Shown: positions 1 to 6,935 of the stretch, piece by piece
Numbering within the stretch: position 1 is the first letter of the stretch
How the letters are laid out: each line of letters opens with the position of its first letter
Assembly (NCBI GenBank): GCA_964608965.1
Contig: CAZSPZ010000032.1
Coordinates: 1 to 9,342, forward strand
DNA: 9,342 nt
Direction of reading: 5' to 3'
From: UBA10908 sp964608965
GTDB taxonomy: Bacteria; Bacillota; Clostridia; Peptostreptococcales; Anaerovoracaceae
Program-made: the position numbers and the translations under genes
The notes under the pieces: model-generated
The model's database searches: none
Told to the model about the DNA's origin: nothing
What the model saw: only the letters and a program-made list of their open reading frames with translations

Positions 1-99
1 CTCATTTCCATCAAGTTGCTTAATTAATTTGTCCAATATTTGGGGTGCTGAACATTTCTATAGCGGGGTTTCTTTAATGCTCTTTTTATTTGCTGACGT
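1..99. other. Short region downstream of uraA, no supported gene
   Basis: This is the edge of the window, downstream of the permease gene in its direction of transcription. I see no GC-rich hairpin followed by a T run, so there is no visible terminator for the pyrR-uraA transcript. I also see no second PyrR-binding hexaloop here. The transcript may continue into a gene beyond the window, as in pyr operons where a permease is followed by biosynthetic genes, but this cannot be judged from 99 bases. Confidence 0.4.
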
Positions 100-1431
100 T
101 TAATATCTTCCCAGCGTTGCGGAATCGTTGATACCATCGTCGAATTCATATTCATTTCCCGGAAGCAGTGCGTTCATAATAATTCCGGTCAGCGCTGCTG
201 TAGCCAGACCTGACATGCCAATCGAGAAGGAGCCTAGCGGTACAATGATTGCTTCTCCCGGAAGTCCGTATTTGATTCCTACTGCCAAAACCAGGATAAG
301 GCCCGCGATAATAACGTTGCGGCTTCTGGTAAAATCGACTTTGCTTTCCACGACATTGCGAACGCCGATTGCGGAAATCATACCATAGAGTATCAAAGAT
401 ACTCCGCCCAGGGTTGCAGTGGGCATCGCGCTGATGAGTGCCGCAAATTTTGGACAGAAGGACATAACGATTGCTAATCCTGCGGCAATTCGTATGACTA
501 AAGGATCGTATACTTTTGTGAGTGCAAGAACGCCTGTGTTCTCGCTATAGGTCGTGTTGGCCGGTGCGCCGAACAGCGAGGCAACAGTTGTGGCCAGTCC
601 GTCTCCTGAAAGGGTTCTGTGAAGGCCAGGGTCCGCTATAAAGTTGCGGCCGACGGTAGAGCCTATTGCTGCAACGTCACCTATATGTTCCATCATCGTA
701 GCCAAGGAGATAGGAATGGCTGTCACTGCGGCTGTAAGCAATAAGGACGCGTCCGCGTTTCCAATCAGCGAAAAAACGGTGTCGCTCATTTTAAAAGGCA
801 GGCCAAGCCAAGATGCAGCCGCTACGCTTGTAAAATCCACATTCCCCGTTACCGCGGCCACTGTATAAGACACGATAATGCCGATAAGGATGGGAATGAT
901 TTTTACCATACCTTTACCGAAAATGTTGCAGATGATAATCGTGGCTACTGCAATCAATGCGATTCCCCAGTTGACCTGACAGCAACTTAGAGCCCATCCG
1001 GAAAGGCATAAGCCAATGCTGATAATAATCGGTCCGGTTACTACCGGCGGGAAAAAACGCATGACTTTCTTTGCGCCGTATGCTTTAAAGAAGCCTGCAA
1101 GAACCAAGTAAACCAAACCTGCCAATGCAACGCCGAAGCAAGCATATGGAAGCAGTTCTTTTTCCCCATTGGGGGCTATGGTCAAATAAGCCGCAAGAAA
1201 GGCAAAAGATGAGCCCAGGAATGCGGGAACTTTCATTTTTGTGAGTGCGTGGAAAAGCAATGTTCCGGCACCTGCAAACAACAGTGTCGAAGAGACGCTT
1301 AATCCCGTAATTGCAGGTACAAGTACGGTAGCACCAAACATAGCAAACATGTGTTGTAAGCCAAAGACGAAAGTCTTGGCCATTCCCAGTTCTCTGGCAT
1401 TATAGACGGCGGTTTCATTTTGTTTGTCCAT
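100..1431 (-). CDS. uraA: Uracil permease, NCS2 (nucleobase:cation symporter-2) family
   Basis: This 443-residue protein is a polytopic membrane transporter expected to import uracil with protons for salvage to UMP. Its length fits the NCS2 family, which has 14 membrane segments in two inverted repeats. Visible family features are an N-terminal GLQHMFAMFGATVLVP segment (about residues 24-39), the KVPAFLGSSFAF stretch (67-78), the TMMEHIGD motif with Glu248 (245-252), and the TTYSENTGV signature with Glu297 (293-301). The two glutamates correspond to the substrate-binding pair of E. coli UraA. The start is supported by AGAAGGAG (1438-1445), six bases upstream of the ATG. The gene follows pyrR by 52 nt with no room for its own attenuator, so both are probably transcribed together under the attenuator upstream of pyrR. 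The name pyrP is also used for this gene in PyrR-controlled operons. Uracil is the most likely substrate because of the pyrR linkage; another pyrimidine or xanthine is less likely. Confidence 0.95.
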   Translation of the reverse strand: MDKQNETAVYNARELGMAKTFVFGLQHMFAMFGATVLVPAITGLSVSSTLLFAGAGTLLFHALTKMKVPAFLGSSFAFLAAYLTIAPNGEKELLPYACFGVALAGLVYLVLAGFFKAYGAKKVMRFFPPVVTGPIIISIGLCLSGWALSCCQVNWGIALIAVATIIICNIFGKGMVKIIPILIGIIVSYTVAAVTGNVDFTSVAAASWLGLPFKMSDTVFSLIGNADASLLLTAAVTAIPISLATMMEHIGDVAAIGSTVGRNFIADPGLHRTLSGDGLATTVASLFGAPANTTYSENTGVLALTKVYDPLVIRIAAGLAIVMSFCPKFAALISAMPTATLGGVSLILYGMISAIGVRNVVESKVDFTRSRNVIIAGLILVLAVGIKYGLPGEAIIVPLGSFSIGMSGLATAALTGIIMNALLPGNEYEFDDGINDSATLGRY

Positions 1432-1483
1432 TTTCTACTCCTTCTGTTACATATGAAACGGTTGCTGATAAAAGAGCTCTTCG

Positions 1484-2029
1484 CTATCGCTTATCGGCGA
1501 TATACAGATTGACACATGTTTGTCCGTCGTACTCGGCTACTTGAACGGATACAATTTCGCTTTTTGAGGTCGGAACATTTTTCCCCACATAATCTGCTCG
1601 TATCGGTAATTCTCTGTGCCCGCGATCCACGAGAACCGCCAGCTGAATCATGGATGCTCTTCCGATTTTGGAGACGGCATCCAGTGCAGCCCTTGCAGTG
1701 CGCCCGGTATAAATCACGTCGTCAACCAGGATAACGACCTTGCCTGTGATCGGGAAATCTATATCCGTCTCGTTGATCACGGGGGTGTCATCCAGTTCCG
1801 AGAGGTCATCCCGATAGAGTGTAATGTCTAAGGTTCCAACCGGAGTGTTCGAGTTTTCAATCGTCTTGACATTTTCCGCCAGCTGTTTTGCAAGGGGAAT
1901 TCCTCTGCGTTTTATTCCAAGAAACACCACATCTTTACAACCGGAATTGCGCTCAATAATTTGATGCGCCATTCTCATTAAAGCCCGATCCATTTCTTCT
2001 TTTGTCATCAATTGAGCTTTAAATGTCAT
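1484..2029 (-). CDS. pyrR: PyrR: bifunctional pyr attenuation regulator / uracil phosphoribosyltransferase
   Basis: This 181-residue protein has the usual PyrR length. In this family the protein binds the leader of pyr mRNAs when charged with UMP and causes termination. Most members also convert uracil and PRPP to UMP. The type I phosphoribosyltransferase PRPP motif is clear at residues 98-111 (VVILVDDVIYTGRT). GIKRRG at 38-43 supplies the basic residues typical of the PyrR RNA-binding face, and LPIRADYVGKNVPTS at 141-155 is the characteristic C-terminal loop. The start is supported by GGAGG at 2038-2042, eight bases before the ATG. The gene is preceded by a complete attenuator (2044-2154), so PyrR should regulate its own synthesis and that of the downstream uracil permease. 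No key residue appears to be missing. Confidence 0.97.
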   Translation of the reverse strand: MTFKAQLMTKEEMDRALMRMAHQIIERNSGCKDVVFLGIKRRGIPLAKQLAENVKTIENSNTPVGTLDITLYRDDLSELDDTPVINETDIDFPITGKVVILVDDVIYTGRTARAALDAVSKIGRASMIQLAVLVDRGHRELPIRADYVGKNVPTSKSEIVSVQVAEYDGQTCVNLYIADKR

Positions 2030-2043
2030 TATGCCATCCTCCG

Positions 2044-2076
2044 AAAAAAAACAGCCTTGCCGAACTCGACAAGACT
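2044..2076 (-). terminator. Intrinsic terminator of the pyrR leader (attenuator)
   Basis: On the minus strand the arm AGTCTTGTC (2076-2068) pairs with GGCAAGGCT (2061-2053) in nine consecutive pairs, including G-U pairs, around a six-base loop. An uninterrupted run of eight T (2051-2044) follows just before the pyrR ribosome binding site. This is a classic factor-independent terminator placed to stop transcription before pyrR. Its 5' arm is also part of the competing antiterminator. Confidence 0.9.
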
Positions 2077-2129
2077 TACGAAACTGCCTGCGGGATAAAA
2101 TCCGCAGTGTCCATGATACAATCTTGTCG
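2067..2129 (-). promoter_or_regulatory. pyr antiterminator pairing
   Basis: On the minus strand CGACAAGATT (2129-2120) can form ten consecutive pairs, one of them G-U, with AGTCTTGTCG (2076-2067). The second segment contains the whole 5' arm of the terminator, so this pairing prevents the terminator from forming. The enclosed region carries its own small hairpin, CTGCGG (2107-2102) with CCGCAG (2093-2088), which would bring the two arms together. The first segment is also the 3' arm of the PyrR-binding hairpin, so the two structures exclude each other. Confidence 0.8.
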
Positions 2130-2154
2130 GTATCTCTGTACCAACTTAAAGATT
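2120..2154 (-). promoter_or_regulatory. PyrR-binding hairpin (anti-antiterminator)
   Basis: On the minus strand the lower stem AATCTT (2154-2149) pairs with AAGATT (2125-2120). A three-base 5' bulge TAA follows (2148-2146), then an upper stem GTTGGTA (2145-2139) with TACCGAC (2132-2126), closed by the hexaloop CAGAGA (2138-2133). A CNGNGA hexaloop with a bulge on the 5' side is the known PyrR-binding architecture of Bacillus-type pyr leaders. The loop-closing pair is A-U here, whereas the Bacillus consensus has C-G. Binding of UMP-charged PyrR would hold the antiterminator 5' arm in this hairpin and let the terminator form. Confidence 0.88.
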
Positions 2155-2168
2155 TTTTTATTATGTTT

Positions 2169-2198
2169 ATAATAACTCAAGTGAGAATTACATGTCAA
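2169..2198 (-). promoter_or_regulatory. Predicted pyrR-uraA promoter
   Basis: On the minus strand a perfect -35 TTGACA (2198-2193) is followed, 18 bases later, by -10 TATTAT (2174-2169). Transcription would begin near 2162, giving a leader of about 133 nt that starts just before the PyrR-binding hairpin. The -35 box lies inside the codons for the last residues (Ile-Asp-Met) of the upstream aroA homologue. Confidence 0.7.
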
Positions 2199-3444
2199 TG
2201 GAATTCTCTATGGTTTCATATTTTCCTCCGAGAGAAGCGTATACCTTAAAAAATTCGGGCCACGTTTTATTAACGGCGGTTTCATCTAAAAGAAAAGGTT
2301 TATCCAGAACGCAAGCACCCAATGCAAAAGACATCGCAAGGGTGGGATCTCCCTGACAATCGACAAAGAAGTCTTCCGGGTAAGGCATACTTCCTCTTCC
2401 TTCCGCTGTGAGGCCATCTTCCGTCTGGGACATTCCACCGCCCATGGCGCGTATGATGGATACCATGGTTTTCAACTGATCCGTTTCTTTATATTGAAGC
2501 TGTTGTATGCCGGATATGTGCGCGGTGCCGACCCCGGCTGCTGCGACAATAGCAATCAGAGGTGCCAATGCCGGATAATCGTGGGCATTGACATAAATTC
2601 TCTTAAAGTCAGTGATAAGCTGTGATAACATTTCTGACAAGTCGCGGTAACCTTGCGGCGAATCAGGCGGAAGGTTCGTACATGTTATCATTCCCCCTTT
2701 GCGCTGCGAAAGGGCGCCGGCTGTGAGCCATAAAGAGGCAAGTCCCCAGTCGTTATCGACGGTTACCTTCCCCGGGCTTTCATATATTTGCCTTCCCGGG
2801 ACATCATATCCTCCCGGTACTTTATTGATTATTATCCCGAATTTTTCTAATATGCTTAATGTAATATCCACATATCCTTGCATCTCCGGCGGCGAAGACA
2901 TCCTTATACTGCTGGGTCCGGGTAAGATAGGAAGCGCAAAGAGAAGGCTGCTAAGATATTCTAAATCATCCTCTCCGTCGAAGAAAAACTCTCCGCTTTT
3001 CAGGCGGCCTTGTGTAGAGATAGGAAATGAAAATCCGGAAAAAGTTACACCGCGTATGGCCATTCTGCTCCCCAGCGGAACGAGGGGCCTTTTTTTTAAG
3101 GATTCTGAAGAGATACAACTTGTCTGCATACCAAAAGCGGATGCAATAGGAAGCGCTAAGCGAGAAGTGGTTGCGCTTCCTTTGAAATCGAAGTTTACGG
3201 TCGGCACAGGGGTCGTCTTTACAAACGGCGTTACAATTACAACAGATTCTGACTGTCTTTTTACTGTACAACCCAAGGACTCCAAACATGCGATGGTTGT
3301 AGCAATGTCCTCAGATGCGGATACATTGTATATAGTGGTTGGTGTATTGGCCATCGATGCGGCAAAAAGTAAACGCTGAGCGTGAGATTTTAAGGGGGGT
3401 GCAATTAATGTCCCTGAAAATACAGCGGGGTAAATCCTGATCAT
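2188..3444 (-). CDS. aroA: EPSP synthase (AroA) family protein with substituted active-site residues
   Basis: This 418-residue protein has the length and ungapped core of 3-phosphoshikimate 1-carboxyvinyltransferase. That enzyme joins shikimate-3-phosphate (S3P) and PEP to give EPSP in aromatic amino acid synthesis. Comparison with E. coli AroA, from memory, shows several active-site residues kept: Lys19, Ser20 and Arg24 (K22, S23, R27), Asp46 (D49), Thr93 (T97), Arg119 (R124), Tyr191 (Y200), Lys319 and Glu320 (K340, E341) and Lys393 (K411). Others are changed. The S3P-binding Ser-Ser-Gln (169-171) is Asp-Leu-Glu at 160-162. Catalytic Asp313 is Ala292. PEP-binding Arg344 is Gln323 and Arg386 is Thr368 (DHR has become DPT). 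The reading frame is intact, so this is not an obvious pseudogene. It may be a divergent enzyme or a paralogue with another role. The start has GGAGG (3451-3455) six bases upstream. The gene stands alone among non-aromatic genes. Family assignment is secure; the activity is uncertain. Confidence 0.85.
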   Translation of the reverse strand: MIRIYPAVFSGTLIAPPLKSHAQRLLFAASMANTPTTIYNVSASEDIATTIACLESLGCTVKRQSESVVIVTPFVKTTPVPTVNFDFKGSATTSRLALPIASAFGMQTSCISSESLKKRPLVPLGSRMAIRGVTFSGFSFPISTQGRLKSGEFFFDGEDDLEYLSSLLFALPILPGPSSIRMSSPPEMQGYVDITLSILEKFGIIINKVPGGYDVPGRQIYESPGKVTVDNDWGLASLWLTAGALSQRKGGMITCTNLPPDSPQGYRDLSEMLSQLITDFKRIYVNAHDYPALAPLIAIVAAAGVGTAHISGIQQLQYKETDQLKTMVSIIRAMGGGMSQTEDGLTAEGRGSMPYPEDFFVDCQGDPTLAMSFALGACVLDKPFLLDETAVNKTWPEFFKVYASLGGKYETIENSIDM

Positions 3445-3468
3445 GTGATACCTCCAATGATATGTTCC

Positions 3469-3497
3469 AGTATAACTTTTCGCTTCCCTCTCGTCAA
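3469..3497 (-). promoter_or_regulatory. Predicted aroA promoter
   Basis: On the minus strand TTGACG (3497-3492), a 17-base spacer and TATACT (3474-3469) make a near-consensus housekeeping promoter. The start point would be near 3462, about 18 bases before the aroA ATG, leaving just enough leader for the GGAGG site. Confidence 0.7.
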
Positions 3498-3519
3498 GAA
3501 AACACTCTTATGCTATACT
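3491..3519 (+). promoter_or_regulatory. Predicted fbp promoter (extended -10)
   Basis: TGCTATACT (3511-3519) is an extended -10 element. A weak -35 match, TCGTCA (3491-3496), lies 17 bases upstream of the TATACT hexamer. Transcription would start near 3526. The -35 region overlaps that of the divergent aroA promoter almost base for base. Confidence 0.6.
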
Positions 3520-3551
3520 AAATTCAACAATGAAGAAACAAGGAGGGCCTC

Positions 3552-5519
3552 ATGAACATCAACGAGAGTGACATGAAATACCTTAAGCTTTTGGCAAAAA
3601 CTTACGGCACAATAGAAGACGCCGGCGCTGAAATCATTAATTTGACCGCCATTCAGAATTTGCCCAAAGGTACTGAACATTTCCTTAGCGATATCCACGG
3701 GGAGTACGAATCTTTCCTTCATATTCTGAGAAATGCCTCGGGTGTCATTCGATTGAAGATCGACGAGACATTCAACGAGCTTTCTCCCGCAGAGCGAAAA
3801 AGCTTAGCCACCTTGATATACTATCCGGAAGAAAAACTGGAAATCATTAAAAAAACAGAAGTCAACATGCCGGAATTTTACAGAAGAACCTTGCATCGGC
3901 TCATCAGACTTTTGGAATTGACAACGTTTAAATATACGCGTTCCTATGTCAGAAAACAAATTCCCAAAGAGTACGCATACATCATAGAGGAGCTTCTGTA
4001 TGGAAGCAGCAGTTCGGCTCCGGACGAAGCGGCCTATAAAGAAAACATCATTGAATCGATTATATCGATCGATGCGGCAGGTGATTTTATATCAAAGATG
4101 TGCGACCTGATTACACGCTTGTCGGTTTACCATCTTCATATTTTAGGGGACGTATACGACAGAGGCCCCGGCGGAGATATTGTCATCAGCGCTTTGTCCA
4201 AGCACCACAGCGTGGATATACAATGGGGAAATCATGATATTTTATGGATGGGAGCCGCAGCAGGAAATAAGGCCTGTGTTGCCAACGTTATCCGGATATG
4301 CACCCGCTACGATAACCTTCATACGTTAGAAGTGGGTTACGGCATAAGCTTGCGTCCTTTGGTCATGTTTGCCATGAAAATCTACGGTCAGGATCCTTGC
4401 CCGAATTTTAAAGCGGTGGCATCTACAAAAGACGCTCTTTACGCTTCCGATCTGGACAGTTTGGCAAAAATCAGCAAAGCGATAGCGATTATGCAATTCA
4501 AGTTGGAAGGTCAGTTGATTGACAGGCATCCTTACTACGAAATGCAAGACTTAAAACTCCTGGACAAAATAGATTATAAAAAATTCACCGTAAAAATAGG
4601 CGATAAAGATTACGAGATGAACAATAATTTCTTCCCCACGATTGACCCGGAAAATCCTTTTCAGTTGACGGACGAGGAAGAGGCGGTCATGGATAGGCTT
4701 TGCATGGCTTTTAGGGAAAGTGAAGCGCTTCAAAATCATGTGCGTTTTCTCTTTTCCAAAGGTAGTATGTATAAATGCTACAATGGCAATCTTCTTTTCC
4801 ATGGTTGTATCCCGCTGGAGGCAAACGGCGATTTTTCCACGATAAAAACCAGTGATGGCTCCATGCGGGGCAAAGAGTGGTTTGACTATGTGGAACGCCT
4901 TGCACGCAGAGGATATTTCGGACAAGGGGACGATAAAGACAAGCAAAGAGGAATCGATATCTTTTGGTATTTGTGGTGCGGATATAAATCTCCGCTGTTT
5001 GGCAAAAAGAAGATTACAACATTTGAGCGGCTTTTTGTCGAAGATGAAAACACATGGAAGGAAGAAAAAAATCCATATTATACCCTTGTGGATAAAGTTT
5101 CTATCGTAGAAAAAATATTGGAAGAGTTCGGACTTCCTAAAGATACAGGCCATGTAATCAACGGGCATATGCCTGTAAAAAGAGGGAAAAATCCCGTGCA
5201 TGCCAATGGAAGGGCTTTCGTAATAGACGGGGGCTTTGCCAAGGCCTACCAAAAGACGACGGGCATAGCCGGTTATTCTTTGATCTATAATTCCTACGGC
5301 TTTATTTTGACGGCGCACGAGGCTTTTGACTCCAAAGCGAAGGCTGTTCTGGAAGAAACGGATATCTTGTCTACTCAAGTTGCCAAAGAGGAAATCAGTA
5401 CAAGAATGTTCAATAAAGATACGGATATCGGCCTTGAACTTCAAGAAAAAATTGATGGACTCACCATGCTTCTTCAAGCCTACCGAACGGGGATAATAAA
5501 ACAGCAAAACGGCAAATAA
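3552..5519 (+). CDS. fbp: Fructose-1,6-bisphosphatase, class III
   Basis: This 655-residue cytosolic enzyme is close to the usual length (about 640-670) of the Firmicute class III FBPase. The family hydrolyses fructose-1,6-bisphosphate to fructose-6-phosphate for gluconeogenesis. The metal-dependent phosphoesterase motifs appear in order: SDIHG with Asp47 and His49; GDVYDRG at 199-205; GNHD at 226-229; NGNLLFHGCIP with His417; and NGHMPV with His539, followed by VIDGGFAKAYQKTTGIAGYS at 557-576. All expected metal ligands appear to be present. The start has AGGAGG (3541-3546), five bases before the ATG. The gene is transcribed alone, divergent from aroA and convergent with cyuA. In Bacillus subtilis the homologue is activated by PEP, but nothing in this sequence tests that. 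Confidence 0.97.
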   Translation: MNINESDMKYLKLLAKTYGTIEDAGAEIINLTAIQNLPKGTEHFLSDIHGEYESFLHILRNASGVIRLKIDETFNELSPAERKSLATLIYYPEEKLEIIKKTEVNMPEFYRRTLHRLIRLLELTTFKYTRSYVRKQIPKEYAYIIEELLYGSSSSAPDEAAYKENIIESIISIDAAGDFISKMCDLITRLSVYHLHILGDVYDRGPGGDIVISALSKHHSVDIQWGNHDILWMGAAAGNKACVANVIRICTRYDNLHTLEVGYGISLRPLVMFAMKIYGQDPCPNFKAVASTKDALYASDLDSLAKISKAIAIMQFKLEGQLIDRHPYYEMQDLKLLDKIDYKKFTVKIGDKDYEMNNNFFPTIDPENPFQLTDEEEAVMDRLCMAFRESEALQNHVRFLFSKGSMYKCYNGNLLFHGCIPLEANGDFSTIKTSDGSMRGKEWFDYVERLARRGYFGQGDDKDKQRGIDIFWYLWCGYKSPLFGKKKITTFERLFVEDENTWKEEKNPYYTLVDKVSIVEKILEEFGLPKDTGHVINGHMPVKRGKNPVHANGRAFVIDGGFAKAYQKTTGIAGYSLIYNSYGFILTAHEAFDSKAKAVLEETDILSTQVAKEEISTRMFNKDTDIGLELQEKIDGLTMLLQAYRTGIIKQQNGK

Positions 5520-5544
5520 GCATTGAAAGATATATATCATTGAA

Positions 5545-5571
5545 AAAGGACACTGCTGTGCAGTGTCCTTT
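5545..5571. terminator. Shared terminator between convergent fbp and cyuA
   Basis: AAAGGACACTGC (5545-5556) and GCAGTGTCCTTT (5560-5571) form a perfect 12-bp stem with a three-base loop TGT. Read on the minus strand the stem ends in five T, a reasonable end for the cyuA transcript. Read on the plus strand only three T follow before CG, so it should end fbp transcripts less efficiently. Confidence 0.8.
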
Positions 5572-5613
5572 CGATTGAAAAGTTTTGCATTATAATGTTG
5601 GGTGGAATGGATA

Positions 5614-6888
5614 TTATTCTTCTGTCATAATCGATTGGATGACATAATCGGTTTCAGCCATACCTTCGCGACCCATCCGCCCTAAACTTTGTATCGTTCT
5701 TTCCACATCGTCGAAAAGTATGCCTTCGCCGCCTTTAAGCCACTTTCCATCGCGGTACATATCGTAGCCTAAAATTCCGCATTCCACTGCCGCAGCTACT
5801 TTTGCGGCACAGGAAGGTTTTGCGCCATCGCAGACCATGCCCGATACGATGCCAAGACCCGAGATGATACTTTTTTCGATTCCGTTGTAATCCGCCCCCA
5901 GCAGATATGCGATTCCTGCTCCGGCGCCGCTGCCTGCGCACATTGCGCCGCAGAAGGCAGACATTTTACCGATGCCGGTCTTTTCGTGGATGGCAATCAG
6001 ATCAGATACACATAAAGCTCTGTATAATTCTTCCTGACTTTTCCCCAACTCTTTGGCGTAGGTGATGACAGGCATGGAGGCCGTGATGCCTTGATTGCCG
6101 CTTCCCGATACGATGATTACCGGAAGCTCGCAACCGCTCATTCTTGCATCGGAACCTGCAGCAGCCGCAGCTCTAGCTTTTACTCTGATATCTTGGCCTT
6201 GAGTTTTTATTAATATCCGCCCTACGGAAGCACCCCAGTCTTCCAAAAGACCTGCTTCTGAAATGGCCGAATTGCAGTCGATTTGTTTTTGTAGAACGGG
6301 CGCGACGTCTTGAATGTCGACAATATCCGCAAATTCTATGATATCTTTTATATTCAGCAGTCCCCGATCAGCGCCATGATGTGCTTCTTCGCCTTTTTTT
6401 GCTTCGAAGAGTATTTCTCCGTCTTTTTCGATGAGCACAATGTTGGCATGTCCCTTTATGATGCGCGCTTTAGCGGTATGACCGTCTTTTTCCAATGTAA
6501 TGATAATATCCAGCACTTCCTCGCCATAAGTAGGGGCTACAGTAAACTGTGCTGTTTTCAAAAATCTATGAATTTCTTCCTTTTGAGCGGCGGTAACCTC
6601 TGAGATTACTTGCAGCTCCTTTTCCGGCTTACCGCCGATAATTCCTGCCGCTGCGGCAGCTTCCATGCCCACCAATCCACCGGTGTTGGGAACGACGACG
6701 CTTTTAACGTTTTTTATGATGTTTCCGCTGACTCTGATGTCAACTTTGTCGGGAATTGTTCCCAATGCTTCCTTTGCTTTGGCCGCGCAGTATGCCACTG
6801 CGATCGGCTCCGTACAACCCATGGCGGGTACGAGTTCCTCTTGGAGGATCTGCACATAAGCATTATAAACAGTATCGTGCTTTTTCAT
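5614..6888 (-). CDS. cyuA: L-cysteine desulfidase CyuA (UPF0597 / YhaM family)
   Basis: This 424-residue cytosolic protein belongs to the CyuA family, long annotated as UPF0597 or serine dehydratase alpha-like. Characterised members use an oxygen-labile [4Fe-4S] cluster to split L-cysteine into sulfide, ammonia and pyruvate. The N-terminal motif PAMGCTEPIAVAY carries Cys25. The C-terminal half carries Cys313 (AFCGAMC) and Cys353 (VCDGAKPSC). Cys25 and the 40-residue spacing between Cys313 and Cys353 match the three cluster-linked cysteines recalled for the Methanocaldococcus jannaschii enzyme (25, 282, 322). Other landmarks are PNTGG at 67-71 and a glycine-rich SGSGNQGITASMP at 261-273. The start has AAGGAG (6895-6900), six bases before the ATG. 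The gene lies 47 nt downstream of a nitroreductase gene in the same direction, so they are probably one operon. Cysteine breakdown is the best guess; another beta-elimination substrate such as serine is possible. Confidence 0.9.
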   Translation of the reverse strand: MKKHDTVYNAYVQILQEELVPAMGCTEPIAVAYCAAKAKEALGTIPDKVDIRVSGNIIKNVKSVVVPNTGGLVGMEAAAAAGIIGGKPEKELQVISEVTAAQKEEIHRFLKTAQFTVAPTYGEEVLDIIITLEKDGHTAKARIIKGHANIVLIEKDGEILFEAKKGEEAHHGADRGLLNIKDIIEFADIVDIQDVAPVLQKQIDCNSAISEAGLLEDWGASVGRILIKTQGQDIRVKARAAAAAGSDARMSGCELPVIIVSGSGNQGITASMPVITYAKELGKSQEELYRALCVSDLIAIHEKTGIGKMSAFCGAMCAGSGAGAGIAYLLGADYNGIEKSIISGLGIVSGMVCDGAKPSCAAKVAAAVECGILGYDMYRDGKWLKGGEGILFDDVERTIQSLGRMGREGMAETDYVIQSIMTEE

Positions 6889-6909
6889 CTCTTTCTCCTT
6901 TCAATTTGC

Positions 6910-6928
6910 AAAGTGCAAGACGCACTTT
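6910..6928 (-). other. Small hairpin between nitroreductase gene and cyuA
   Basis: AAAGTGC (6910-6916) and GCACTTT (6922-6928) form a 7-bp stem with a five-base loop in the 47-nt gap, just upstream of the cyuA ribosome binding site. No T run follows on the minus strand, so it is unlikely to be a terminator. It could mark a processing site or be fortuitous. Confidence 0.35.
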
Positions 6929-6935
6929 TCGACGA

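Noticed and set aside
2..103. Plus-strand frame open from the window edge to a TAA at 101-103, as if the end of a gene convergent with uraA.
   Set aside because: It spans only 33 codons, shares its stop with the uraA stop region, has no terminator after it and no recognisable family; a chance open frame is as likely.
1472..1483. AAGAGCTCTT palindrome in the pyrR-uraA gap as a regulatory hairpin.
   Set aside because: It is a 10-bp perfect palindrome without a loop or T run, and the 52-nt gap is too short for a second attenuator; it is probably fortuitous.
2699..3379. 226-residue open frame on the plus strand.
   Set aside because: It lies wholly antisense to the aroA homologue, resembles no family and has no good ribosome binding site, whereas the minus-strand frame gives a clear EPSP synthase fold.
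4551..5540. 329-residue open frame on the minus strand.
   Set aside because: It is the antisense shadow of fbp, whose plus-strand product carries all phosphoesterase motifs.
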